Assembly (NCBI GenBank): GCA_041487815.1
Contig: JBGPOB010000015.1
Span: 1 to 22,152, forward strand
Source of the DNA: CANJBX01 sp041487815
GTDB taxonomy: Bacteria > Pseudomonadota > Alphaproteobacteria > Rhizobiales > Xanthobacteraceae
Reading direction: 5' to 3'
Length of the DNA stretch: 22,152 bases
Every line of letters starts with the position of its first letter. Positions within the stretch are counted from its first letter, which is position 1. The translations under genes and the position numbers were made by a program. Below, piece by piece: positions 14,693 to 22,152 of the stretch. The notes beneath the pieces were generated by a model. It was not told where the DNA came from. It saw only the letters and a list, made by a program, of their open reading frames with translations, and searched no databases.

Positions 14693-15406
14693 TTACTCTT
14701 CGCCCTCGCGCGCCACGCGTGGCCCCAGACCGAGGTCGAGATCGCCCGGCTCGAGCGGGTCCTCGTCTTCGCGTAAGGCCGGATCGTCGAAGGGCATTGG
14801 GACTGCAAATCCCGGCGGCAGGTTGGCGTCAATCAAGCCCGCTCCCTTAAGTTCGTCGAGTCCCGGCAGGTCGCTCAACGCCTCCAGGCCGAACTGCGAC
14901 AGGAACGCCTCGTTGGTGCCGTAGGTAATCGGGCGACCCGGCGCCTTACGCCGCCCACGCGGACGGATCCATCCGGTTTCGAGCAGCACGTCGATCGTGC
15001 CCTTGGCCGCGGTGACGCCGCGAATTTCCTCAATTTCAGCGCGCGTCACCGGCTGATGATAGGCAATGATGGCGAGCGTCTCCATGGCGGCCCGTGACAG
15101 CTTTTTCGGCTGCACGGATTCGTGGGTCAGTAGCCAGGCGAGATCGTTGGCGGTGCGGAATGCCCATTTGCTTCCGACGCGCACGAGATTGACGCCACGC
15201 GCCGCGTACTCGGTCTGTAATCGGCGCAACGTCGTACGCACGTCCACACCGGCCGGCAGGCGACGCGCCAGCACCTTTTCATCGAGCGGCTCGCCGGCGG
15301 CGAATAACAACGCCTCCAGCAGGCGCAAGTCTTCGGGACGCGTATTGGCGTCTTGTTCGGCTTTTTCTTCCGCCATCGTCATACGTTTCTCGGCCAAGCT
15401 CGCCAT
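14693..15406 (-). CDS. scpB: ScpB, segregation and condensation protein B
   Basis: ScpB is the winged-helix partner of the Smc-ScpA condensin that compacts and segregates chromosomes. The 237-residue product has the two winged-helix domains: LRLLEALLFAAGEPLDEKVL near the N-terminus, and LSRAAMETLAIIAYHQPVTR with EIRGV in the second. It ends in an acidic tail rich in Asp/Glu/Pro. ATG 15406 is favoured by AGGGAG seven bases upstream; ATGs at 15382 and 15376 are weaker choices. It follows scpA by 31 bases. Confidence 0.94.
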   Translation of the reverse strand: MASLAEKRMTMAEEKAEQDANTRPEDLRLLEALLFAAGEPLDEKVLARRLPAGVDVRTTLRRLQTEYAARGVNLVRVGSKWAFRTANDLAWLLTHESVQPKKLSRAAMETLAIIAYHQPVTRAEIEEIRGVTAAKGTIDVLLETGWIRPRGRRKAPGRPITYGTNEAFLSQFGLEALSDLPGLDELKGAGLIDANLPPGFAVPMPFDDPALREDEDPLEPGDLDLGLGPRVAREGEE

Positions 15407-15437
15407 CGATAGCTCCCTGGCTCCTGTTTCCGTTTAT

Positions 15438-16262
15438 CTATTGTGCCGTTGCATCGGGCGCGCGGTCGCCGGCCGGACGCACGTCGACGCGCTTGCGCAC
15501 GTAGATCGGAGCGAACGCCGCATGCTGGTGCAGTTCGATTGCGCCTTCGCGCACAAGTTCGAGCGTAGCGGCAAGACTCGACGCCAGCACGGTCGCGCGC
15601 ATTTCCGGCGTTGTCAGGTACGCAATCAGGTATTCGTCGAGCCTCGACCAGTCGAGGGCGGCACCCATCAGCCGTTGCAGCGCGTCGCGTGCTTCCGTGA
15701 GCGACCATACCGTGCGGCGCTCAAGGCGCACCCGGGCTAGCGCGTGTTTCTGTCGCTCGCGCGCATAGGCGGTGAGCAGGTCGTAGAGCGTCGCGGACCA
15801 TTCCGGTCGCCGGATTTCCTCGATCGGCTCGGGCTCGCCCCGGTCGAATATGTCGCGGCCGAGTTGCGGGCGCTCGAACAGCCTGCCGGCCGCGATGCGG
15901 ATGGCTTCGAGCCGGCGCAGACGCAGCGCCAGCGCCGCCGCCATGTCGGCCGCGCTCATGCCTTCCGGTCCCGCCACCTCCGGCAAAAGTAGCCGCGACT
16001 TGAGGTAGGCGAGCCACGCCGCCATGACCAGATAATCCGCGGCAAGTTCGAGCCGCATCCGGCGCGCCGCCTCGATGAACGCGAGATACTGATCGGCAAG
16101 CGCGAGGATGGAGATTTTCGCGAGATCGACTTTCTGGTCGCGCGCCAGCGTCAGCAGCAGATCAAGCGGCCCCTCGAAACCCTCGACGTCGACGATCAAC
16201 GCGGGGTCATCGCTCGCCCGTTCGCCACGGTCCGATGAGAACGGCAGGATGTCGGCGGTCAT
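15438..16262 (-). CDS. scpA: ScpA, segregation and condensation protein A (kleisin)
   Basis: ScpA is the kleisin bridging the two Smc heads. The 274-residue product contains the family start VEGFEGPLDLLLTLARDQKV (about 26-45), DLAKISILALADQYLAFIE, and the helix YLVMAAWLAYLKSRLLLPEV; its C-terminal part has the winged-helix region with RATVLASSLAATLELVREG. Its ATG overlaps the nagZ stop codon (ATGA, 16259-16262), so the two are translationally coupled. Confidence 0.95.
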   Translation of the reverse strand: MTADILPFSSDRGERASDDPALIVDVEGFEGPLDLLLTLARDQKVDLAKISILALADQYLAFIEAARRMRLELAADYLVMAAWLAYLKSRLLLPEVAGPEGMSAADMAAALALRLRRLEAIRIAAGRLFERPQLGRDIFDRGEPEPIEEIRRPEWSATLYDLLTAYARERQKHALARVRLERRTVWSLTEARDALQRLMGAALDWSRLDEYLIAYLTTPEMRATVLASSLAATLELVREGAIELHQHAAFAPIYVRKRVDVRPAGDRAPDATAQ

Positions 16263-17296
16263 GAGCGGGCCATTCGCGCGCCGGTGCGCGCTCCCATCAG
16301 CCGCGACAATTCCGCGCGCGCGGCGTCAAGATAGAGCGGCGTTGGCGCCCGCCGCGCCGCCAGCGCAGCCGTCGCGCGCCGCCGCGCCGCGCCTGCTAGC
16401 GGTGGCGCGCCGGCCGCAACCGCGCGCATTTCCGCGAGATTTCCGTTGCAATGGAGCACGACATCGCAGCCCGCCGCGAACGCCGCCGCGGTGCGCTCGG
16501 CGATCGTGCCCGCCAGCGCTTCCATCGATACATCGTCACTCATGAGCAGCCCGTCGAAACCGATAAACCCGCGAATCACGTCCTCGATCATAGTGCGCGA
16601 CGTGGTCGCCGGAAGGTGCGGATCATAGGCTGTGAACACCACGTGGGCGGTCATCGCCATCGGCAGGTTCGCGAGCGCCCGGAATGGCGCGAAATCCGTG
16701 TCCTGCAAGGTGGCCCGATCGGCGTGTACAACCGGCAGCGCCTTATGGCTGTCGGAATTCGCCCGCCCGTGACCCGGGATGTGCTTGAGCACTGGCAGAA
16801 CGCCGCCTGCAAGCAGTCCGTCGGCGACCGAACGTGCCAGCACGGCGACCTTTTCGGGGGTTGTTGCGTAGGCGCGGTCGCCGATGACCGGGTCCGCGCC
16901 AGCGATGGGAACATCGGCCACCGGCAGGCAATCGACGCTGATGCCCAGCGCCGCCAAATCGGCTGCCATAAGCCGTGCCGACAGCCACGCAAACCTCCGG
17001 CCGGCATTGTTATCGTGGTCGTAGAGCGCGCCGAAGGCCGCTCCCGGCGGATAGATTGGCCAATGCGGGGGGCCGAGCCGCTGCACCCGGCCGCCCTCCT
17101 GATCGACCAGGACCGCGGCCTCGGGGCGGCCGATTTCAGTCCTGAAGTCTGCAATCAGATCAGAAACTTGCGCGGGACTATCGATGTTTCGCTTGAATAA
17201 TATGAATCCCCAGGGGTTGAACTCGCGCAGAAACGCGCGCTCCGCGGGCGCAATCCGCAGTCCCGCCAATCCCGTAATGAATGCGCGCGCCGCCAC
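16259..17296 (-). CDS. nagZ: NagZ, beta-N-acetylhexosaminidase (GH3)
   Basis: NagZ removes N-acetylglucosamine from anhydromuropeptides in the cytoplasm during peptidoglycan recycling. The 345-residue product carries VDQEGGRVQRL (64-74), the GH3 NagZ signature KHIPGHGRANSDSH (171-184) whose His-Asp pair is the acid/base, and the nucleophile region FDGLLMSDDVSMEAL with Asp254. No signal peptide is seen, agreeing with a cytoplasmic enzyme. The start is a GTG preceded by GGGAG; length fits the family. It is coupled to scpA by a 4-nt overlap, a pairing I recall as common in alphaproteobacteria. Confidence 0.95.
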   Translation of the reverse strand: MAARAFITGLAGLRIAPAERAFLREFNPWGFILFKRNIDSPAQVSDLIADFRTEIGRPEAAVLVDQEGGRVQRLGPPHWPIYPPGAAFGALYDHDNNAGRRFAWLSARLMAADLAALGISVDCLPVADVPIAGADPVIGDRAYATTPEKVAVLARSVADGLLAGGVLPVLKHIPGHGRANSDSHKALPVVHADRATLQDTDFAPFRALANLPMAMTAHVVFTAYDPHLPATTSRTMIEDVIRGFIGFDGLLMSDDVSMEALAGTIAERTAAAFAAGCDVVLHCNGNLAEMRAVAAGAPPLAGAARRRATAALAARRAPTPLYLDAARAELSRLMGARTGARMARS

Positions 17297-17450
17297 AGCC
17301 GGCTCCCGGGCACATCCCGGCGAACGAACATCCGTTCGCCCGCAAGATCATGCGCCAAATTGCTTAGAGCGCGCGCGAACTCGGCCAGAGCACATCGCCG
17401 AGCGCACGCGTGCCGCGCATTACCCCGCGAAGCCTTTTGCGGTCAAGCAG

Positions 17451-19058
17451 TTAGTTCTTTTGCACAAGACAGGTGCCGCCCGCCGCCTTGAGCTGGTCAC
17501 ATATTTGCGCGGCCTGGGCCTGGCTCGCGAAGGGACCCACCTGAGCACCGTAGAATGTGCCCTTGCCGGCGATCTCCTTGCGGCGGATCAGCATTTGCTG
17601 GTTGCCCAGAACAGCCGGATAGCGCGCCTGGATCGACTGGAACGATGCGGCGGCCTCCTCCTGCGTCTTCTGCGCCGATACCTGGACGACGTAGCCGCCC
17701 TGGCCGGCGGGCGCGGCGACGCGCGCCGCCGCGGATGCCAGTGCGCGCGGTGGCGCGGCGGCAGGTGCCGCACGCTCCTCGCTGTCCGTCCTGGGATTAA
17801 GCGACAGCGGGCCGCCGCCCGACGTGGTGGCCCGTGACGTTGCGGGGCGGGTCATTGTTGGGCTCGATTCGGGGGGCGCGGCCGCGACCGTTCGCGCTGG
17901 CGCAGGCGCGGACGCAACCGGGGCCGGCGTTGCGGCCGGCGGCTGGGTCTGAGGCGGCGCGGTCTGCGCTCCGACTTGCTGGTCGGCGCGGATCGGAATG
18001 GTCCGCACCTTGCGCGGTTCATTCTGGTTAGCCGGATTCCTGGCGGCATTCGATGCCGGCGCTGCCGCCTGGCCCGCAGGCGGAACCGCCCAGGCCGGCG
18101 CCGACGGGTTAGCCGGTGACGGCGTCGCGGTATTCAATGGCGTCGACGCTCCGCCGAAAACCGAGCGTGCGCCAGCGGGTTTGACGTCAACCGGTTGTTC
18201 TTCGCGCGAGACGATCTTTTCGCCCTGCGCGCCATCACCGCCGACGCGGTCGTAGATCTGCTTATTCGATCCGCCTTCGCCTTGGGCGGGCACGATCTTG
18301 TTGGGCGTGCTGTCGGCCCGGATCAGCGGCGGAAATCCCGGCGCCCCACTGATGAATGTCCGGTAGGCATAAGCCCCGGCGGTGCCGATCACGGCAAGTC
18401 CGAGGACCGCCGCAACGGTGAGGAGGCCGCCGCGCCGGCGCGGTGGCGACGCTTGACTCTCGCTGTCGTCGTGCGGCAGGCGCGCATAAAGTTCGTCGGA
18501 CAACAGTTGCCCGTCGTCGCCATAATAAGGGCCTTGCTGCCGCGGCTGCCCGTACTCGGAATCGGCGAAGTGCGGAATCTCCGGTCGCAGCTCGTCCGTC
18601 GGATGCGGCTGATCGGTTTGGTCATCGGCATACTCGCGGTGCGCCGGAAAATCACCCGGACCGGGTTGCGCGTGCTGCCCTTCGAACGCGTCGGCTGGAT
18701 CGTCGCGCCTATCGCCGCGGTATGGCTCGTCGCGAAAAGTGTCGGCGCGCAAGTCGTTGCGCGGATCGTTGCGATAGTCGGGTACCAGCGGCGGCGGCCG
18801 ATAGTCCGCAGGCTGCGCCGGCAAGGCAGCGTCGTGCCGCTGATTGTCGCGTGCACCCGACAGGATTTCACGTAGCGTGCGTTGCGACGGGGGCGAAGGC
18901 GGCGGCGGCGCGGGATCTGCGAACGGATCGCTCTGCCCGATCAGCCGGGCGAGTTCGCTCAGCGGATCGTTGCCGGGCCCCCGGGCCGGCGCCTCGGTGG
19001 ACACGTTGCTGCGCGTGAACGGGTAACGCGGAGAGCGTGGAATATTGTCGTCCGCCAT
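17451..19058 (-). CDS. SPOR-domain membrane protein
   Basis: The 535-residue protein has a long, disordered N-terminal cytoplasmic part (1-205) rich in Asp, Pro, Arg and Gln. One membrane span (about 211-231, GLLTVAAVLGLAVIGTAGAY) is followed by a Pro/Ala/Ser-rich periplasmic linker and a C-terminal SPOR domain (about 454-535, starting GGYVVQVSAQKTQEEA). SPOR domains bind peptidoglycan strands stripped of stem peptides at the division site. The layout resembles FtsN-type proteins, though sequence alone does not prove an FtsN role. The domain keeps the duplicated strand pattern (YVVQVSAQ; FYGAQVGPF). It lies between argS and nagZ, an order I recall as common in alphaproteobacteria. A perfect TATAAT lies just upstream. 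Confidence 0.88.
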   Translation of the reverse strand: MADDNIPRSPRYPFTRSNVSTEAPARGPGNDPLSELARLIGQSDPFADPAPPPPSPPSQRTLREILSGARDNQRHDAALPAQPADYRPPPLVPDYRNDPRNDLRADTFRDEPYRGDRRDDPADAFEGQHAQPGPGDFPAHREYADDQTDQPHPTDELRPEIPHFADSEYGQPRQQGPYYGDDGQLLSDELYARLPHDDSESQASPPRRRGGLLTVAAVLGLAVIGTAGAYAYRTFISGAPGFPPLIRADSTPNKIVPAQGEGGSNKQIYDRVGGDGAQGEKIVSREEQPVDVKPAGARSVFGGASTPLNTATPSPANPSAPAWAVPPAGQAAAPASNAARNPANQNEPRKVRTIPIRADQQVGAQTAPPQTQPPAATPAPVASAPAPARTVAAAPPESSPTMTRPATSRATTSGGGPLSLNPRTDSEERAAPAAAPPRALASAAARVAAPAGQGGYVVQVSAQKTQEEAAASFQSIQARYPAVLGNQQMLIRRKEIAGKGTFYGAQVGPFASQAQAAQICDQLKAAGGTCLVQKN

Positions 19059-19075
19059 CCTATTTCTGTCCCCTC

Positions 19076-19105
19076 ATTATAGCGCGCTCCTGGCCTCGCG
19101 GTCTT
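19076..19105 (-). promoter_or_regulatory. Candidate promoter for the SPOR gene
   Basis: A perfect TATAAT (19076-19081) reads towards the SPOR gene. The -35 is poor (AAGACC at 19100-19105, 18-base spacer). Transcription would start near 19069, giving a leader of only about 11 bases before ATG 19058. Confidence 0.3.
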
Positions 19106-19245
19106 GGCAGGCAGGCTCGATCACATCGTTCGGCCCCGAGATTGATCGATGCGACGATCCAAGCGACACGGTGACATCGCCATCAGGCACGAAGTCGGCG
19201 GTGCCACGTACGCTACGTCACCCACCGCGACGTCAATGCGCCAGA

Positions 19246-21084
19246 TCACCGCATTTCGTCCGGGGCATCGACCCCGAGCAATGCCAGCCCGGCGGCGAGC
19301 ACGCTTACCACGCCTTCCACCATCGTAAGGCGGGCTATCGTTAACTGTGGATCATTCTGGATAATGAAGCGTAAATGTGGCGATCCCTGCCCCCGCGTCC
19401 ATTGGGCGTGAAATTCGCTGGCCAGTTCGTACAGATAGAAGGCGATCCGGTGGGGTTCATGGGCCAGCGCGGCGGCCTCGACCAGGCCGGGAAACTGCGC
19501 GATCCGCCGCATCAGGGCGAGTTCCGCGGCATCGTTCAGCCGGTCCAGGCCGGCCTCCGCCAGCCGTTGCCGGCGCGCGTCAGTTTCGACCGGCAGGCCG
19601 GGTATGAGCGCGCGCGCATTGCGGAATACCGATTGCGCGCGCGCGTGAGCGTATTGGACATAGAAAACCGGATTGTCGCGGCTCTGCTCGATCACCTTGG
19701 CCAGGTCGAATTCGAGCACGGCGTCGTTCTTGCGGTAGAGCATCATGAAGCGCACCGCATTGCGGCCGACCTCGTTGACGACGTCGCGCGACAGCACCAG
19801 TTCGCCAGCCCGCTTCGACATTTTGACCGGTGCGCCGGCGCGCAAGAGCTTGACGAGCTGGATCAGCTTGACGTCGAGTTCGGCCTTGCCGCCGCTGATG
19901 GCGGCGACCGCCGCCTGCATGCGCTTGACGTAGCCGCCGTGGTCGGCGCCCCAGACGTCGATCAGTACATGGAAGCCGCGCGCGACCTTGGAGCGGTGGT
20001 AGGCGATATCGGAGGCGAAATAGGTGTAGCTGCCGTCGGATTTCCTCAGCGGGCGGTCGACATCGTCGCCGAACCGGGTCGAGCGGAACAGGGTCTGCTT
20101 GCGATCCTCCCAGTCGTCGACCGGCGCGCCCTTGGGCGGCGGCAGGCGGCCTTCATAGACGAGGTCCGCCGCGCGCAGCTGGTCAATCGTGGCCGCGACC
20201 TGATCGACCGGCGGTTCCGGAGCACCATCGTCCTCGCCCTCCCGCTCGAACAGGGCGGCGGCGTCGAATTCGCCTTCGACCAGCGAGCGCTCGGAGAAAA
20301 ACACGTCATGCACGACGCCGAGCGCCATCAGGTCGTTGCGGATTTCGGCGACCATCATGCGGATCGCGCGCTCGCGCACGATCGGAAGCCATTGCGCCTC
20401 GGGCTGATGCTTAAGAATTGCGCCGTAGTCGCTCACGAGCGCGGCGCCGCATTCCTTGAGATAGGCGCCGGGATAAAACCCGTCGGGAATGTCGATGGTC
20501 TCGCCGAGCGCCTCGCGGTAGCGCAGATAGGCCGAGCGCGCCAGCACATCGACCTGCGCGCCGGCATCATTGATGTAGTATTCGCGTGTCACGTCGTAAC
20601 CCGCGAATACCAGGAGATTGGCGAGCGCGTCGCCGAACACCGCGCCACGGCAGTGGCCGACGTGCATCGGGCCGGTCGGATTCGCGGACACGTATTCGAC
20701 GTTGATCGGTTCGCCGCCGCCGATGGTGCTTCTGCCGTAGTCGCCGCCCGCCAGAACGGCCGCGCGCAGGGCGCTAACCCAGGCCGCGGGTTTGAGCGTG
20801 AGATTGATGAAGCCGGGCCCAGCGATTTCGACCCTGGCGACCAGCGGTTCGACGCGCAGGCGCGCGGCAATGGCATCCGCCAGTTCACGCGGATTCTTGC
20901 CGACTTGTTTGGCAAGCACCATGGCGGCGTTGGTGGCCATATCGCCATGCGCCGCATCGCGCGACGCCTCGATGCCGATCCGCGATTGATCGATGCCGGC
21001 CGGCAGGACCCCGGACGCGACCAAAGCGTCGTTCGCGGCGCGCACCCGTTCAAGCATGACGGAAAAGATGTTCTTGTCGGTCAT
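19246..21084 (-). CDS. argS: Arginyl-tRNA synthetase
   Basis: ArgRS charges tRNA-Arg. Starting at ATG 21084 the product has 612 residues. The N-terminal additional domain includes IEASRDAAHGDMATNAAMVLA; the HIGH-type motif is SANPTGPMHVGHCRG with HVGH at 141-144. The KMSKR loop is intact at 421-425 (PVKMSKRAGELV). The C-terminal anticodon-binding domain includes NPVFYVQYAHAR. An in-frame start at 21129 would add 15 residues unlike the family, so ATG 21084 is chosen. It lies 99 bases after dgt and 187 before the SPOR gene. Confidence 0.96.
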   Translation of the reverse strand: MTDKNIFSVMLERVRAANDALVASGVLPAGIDQSRIGIEASRDAAHGDMATNAAMVLAKQVGKNPRELADAIAARLRVEPLVARVEIAGPGFINLTLKPAAWVSALRAAVLAGGDYGRSTIGGGEPINVEYVSANPTGPMHVGHCRGAVFGDALANLLVFAGYDVTREYYINDAGAQVDVLARSAYLRYREALGETIDIPDGFYPGAYLKECGAALVSDYGAILKHQPEAQWLPIVRERAIRMMVAEIRNDLMALGVVHDVFFSERSLVEGEFDAAALFEREGEDDGAPEPPVDQVAATIDQLRAADLVYEGRLPPPKGAPVDDWEDRKQTLFRSTRFGDDVDRPLRKSDGSYTYFASDIAYHRSKVARGFHVLIDVWGADHGGYVKRMQAAVAAISGGKAELDVKLIQLVKLLRAGAPVKMSKRAGELVLSRDVVNEVGRNAVRFMMLYRKNDAVLEFDLAKVIEQSRDNPVFYVQYAHARAQSVFRNARALIPGLPVETDARRQRLAEAGLDRLNDAAELALMRRIAQFPGLVEAAALAHEPHRIAFYLYELASEFHAQWTRGQGSPHLRFIIQNDPQLTIARLTMVEGVVSVLAAGLALLGVDAPDEMR

Positions 21085-21100
21085 CGCGGAGCAGCAGCGG

Positions 21101-21113
21101 CCTCTGTCAGAGG
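21101..21113. other. Short perfect palindrome upstream of argS
   Basis: CCTCTGTCAGAGG is a 13-base palindrome (6-bp arms, one centre base) 17-29 bases before the argS ATG, in the dgt-argS spacer. It could be a small hairpin (CCTCT/AGAGG, loop of three) or a protein site; it may also be chance. Confidence 0.25.
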
Positions 21114-21183
21114 GATGCGACGGCGTCACCCTGCCCCGTCGGCACGAAGCCGGTTTGAGTCATACGCCCGCAGCGCCCGCGAA

Positions 21184-22152
21184 CTAACGTAATTCCGGAG
21201 TCGAGTCAAAAAGCCGGGCGTGTTCGATCAAAGCGAACCGGTCCGTCATTCCCGCGATGAAGTCGGCAATCTGGCGCGCCCGGATGCCGTCATCGTCGCT
21301 CAATCCATGCTGGCGCTCGAGGGGTAGGTCACCCGCGCGCGCCATGTAGCGGCCGAAGAGGTCGCGCACGACGGCTTCCGCGTCCGTCATGATCCGGGCG
21401 ATGCGTTGATGACGATACATGCGCGGCAGGAGAAACTCCTTGATGGCGCGGTCGGCGCCCGCCGTGGGCGGCGAGAAGCCGATAACCGCGCCCGCCGCGC
21501 CGCGAATGTCCGCGACCGCGCGTGCCGCGATTGCGGCGATGCGGCGCCTACTCTCGCCGATCACGTCTTCGATCATGCGGGCGATCAGACGACGCACGAG
21601 TTCGTGGTTGCGCCGGAACGCATCGATGTGCGCCCCGCCCACATCGACCTCGCGCATAATGTCGGCGACGAAGGGAATGTCGGCCAGCTCATCGATCAAG
21701 AACAGGCCCGCGCGCAACCCGTCGTCGATATCGTGGGCGTCGTAAGCAATATCGTCGGCGATCGCCGCGGCTTGCGCTTCCGCGCCCGGCCAATGCCACA
21801 GTTCGAGGTCCTGCCGCCGGCAATAGTCGGTGATTTCTGCCGCAACGCCGCGCCCGGCATAGCGGCCGATCGCGTTGCCCGAACGGTCGGTCAATGGCCC
21901 GTTGTGCTTGACCAGGCCTTCGAGCGTCTCCCAGGTCAGGTTCAATCCGTCGAATGCCGCGTAGCGGCGCTCAAGCCGCGTCACCACCGCCAGCGTCTGC
22001 GCATTGTGATCGAAGCCGCCATAGGCCGCGAGGCAGGCATCCAATGCACGCTCGCCGGCATGCCCGAAGGCGGTGTGACCGAGATCGTGGCCAAGCGCCG
22101 ACGCCTCCGCCAGATCTTCGTCGAGCGCCAGCGCGCGGGCGAGCGCGCGGGC
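21184..22152 (-). CDS. dgt: dGTPase-like HD-domain triphosphohydrolase (5' end beyond window)
   Basis: The frame stays open to the right edge, giving 322 residues without a start, so this is a partial gene. The first visible residues include SALGHDLGHTAFGHAGERAL, the HD metal-binding motif (near 22087) of deoxyguanosine triphosphate triphosphohydrolases. Later motifs are GGFDHNAQTL, LNLTWETLEGLVKHNGPL and the second metal ligand stretch DDIAYDAHDIDDGLRAG, all typical of the Dgt-like family in alphaproteobacteria. These enzymes hydrolyse dNTPs to nucleoside and triphosphate; exact substrate cannot be told from sequence. A TTG at 22044 is not a real start because the conserved HD motif lies upstream of it. 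Confidence 0.93.
   Translation of the reverse strand, partial: ARALARALALDEDLAEASALGHDLGHTAFGHAGERALDACLAAYGGFDHNAQTLAVVTRLERRYAAFDGLNLTWETLEGLVKHNGPLTDRSGNAIGRYAGRGVAAEITDYCRRQDLELWHWPGAEAQAAAIADDIAYDAHDIDDGLRAGLFLIDELADIPFVADIMREVDVGGAHIDAFRRNHELVRRLIARMIEDVIGESRRRIAAIAARAVADIRGAAGAVIGFSPPTAGADRAIKEFLLPRMYRHQRIARIMTDAEAVVRDLFGRYMARAGDLPLERQHGLSDDDGIRARQIADFIAGMTDRFALIEHARLFDSTPELR

Noticed and set aside
14466..14850. Short open frames on both strands in the scpB-tatA spacer
   Set aside because: They partly overlap scpB, have Arg/Pro-rich composition, lack ribosome binding sites and show no recognisable family.
19375..21192. A 605-codon open frame on the + strand opposite argS
   Set aside because: It is antisense to a clear argS with intact HVGH and KMSKR motifs. 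Its composition is Arg/Ala/Gly-rich without family motifs, a usual effect of high GC.
22131..22152. Direct repeat at the right edge coding for Ala-Arg-Ala-Leu twice
   Set aside because: It lies inside the dgt reading frame and is explained by GC-rich coding sequence.
1..22152. CRISPR arrays, tRNA/rRNA genes, insertion sequences, phage or toxin-antitoxin genes
   Set aside because: I looked for spaced direct repeats, T-loop-like GGTTCGAATC-type motifs, transposase motifs and small paired genes, and found none that could be supported.

Overview
The window looks like ordinary chromosomal core DNA of an alphaproteobacterium, most likely Hyphomicrobiales/Rhizobiales near the Bradyrhizobiaceae/Xanthobacteraceae. 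This is inferred from the high GC content, the trmFO type of tRNA methylation, a DUF1127 gene, and the gene order argS-SPOR-nagZ-scpA-scpB-tatABC-serS-surE-pcm-nlpD. I see no mobile element, CRISPR array, tRNA, rRNA, phage gene or broken gene. Nothing supports a wholly new multi-gene system, but several local details deserve a second look.

Layout. Positions 1-402 hold an AT-rich regulatory stretch with a LysR-box-like palindrome, a small DUF1127 gene and its terminator. On the + strand follow trmFO (tRNA m5U54 methylation) and, one base later, a RIO-like kinase carrying a C-terminal domain resembling the end of acyl-CoA synthetases. The kinase meets the next operon tail to tail, with both stop codons inside one CTAG. 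That operon runs leftwards from about 7.2 kb: yajC, secD, secF, then homologues of the mitochondrial complex I assembly factors NDUFAF3 (Mth938 fold) and NDUFAF6 (squalene/phytoene synthase fold). It links Sec-dependent membrane translocation with probable respiratory complex I assembly. A DUF815 ATPase is transcribed divergently from yajC.

From 8.3 kb to the right edge every gene is on the - strand. In order of transcription they are dgt (partial at the right edge), argS, a SPOR-domain membrane protein, nagZ, scpA, scpB, tatA, tatB, tatC, serS, surE, pcm and an nlpD-like LysM/LytM lipoprotein. The functions are nucleotide pool control, two aminoacyl-tRNA synthetases, peptidoglycan recycling and division, chromosome condensation, Tat export and stationary-phase maintenance. 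Many junctions are 1-4 nt overlaps (secD/secF, NDUFAF3/NDUFAF6, nagZ/scpA), indicating translational coupling.

Most notable observations: a triplicated 14-bp ATGA junction between tatB and tatC that creates two five-codon micro-ORFs; an insertion of roughly 85 residues in the SerRS catalytic domain; the kinase/ANL-C fusion lacking the catalytic lysine; and the paired NDUFAF3/NDUFAF6 homologues in the sec operon.
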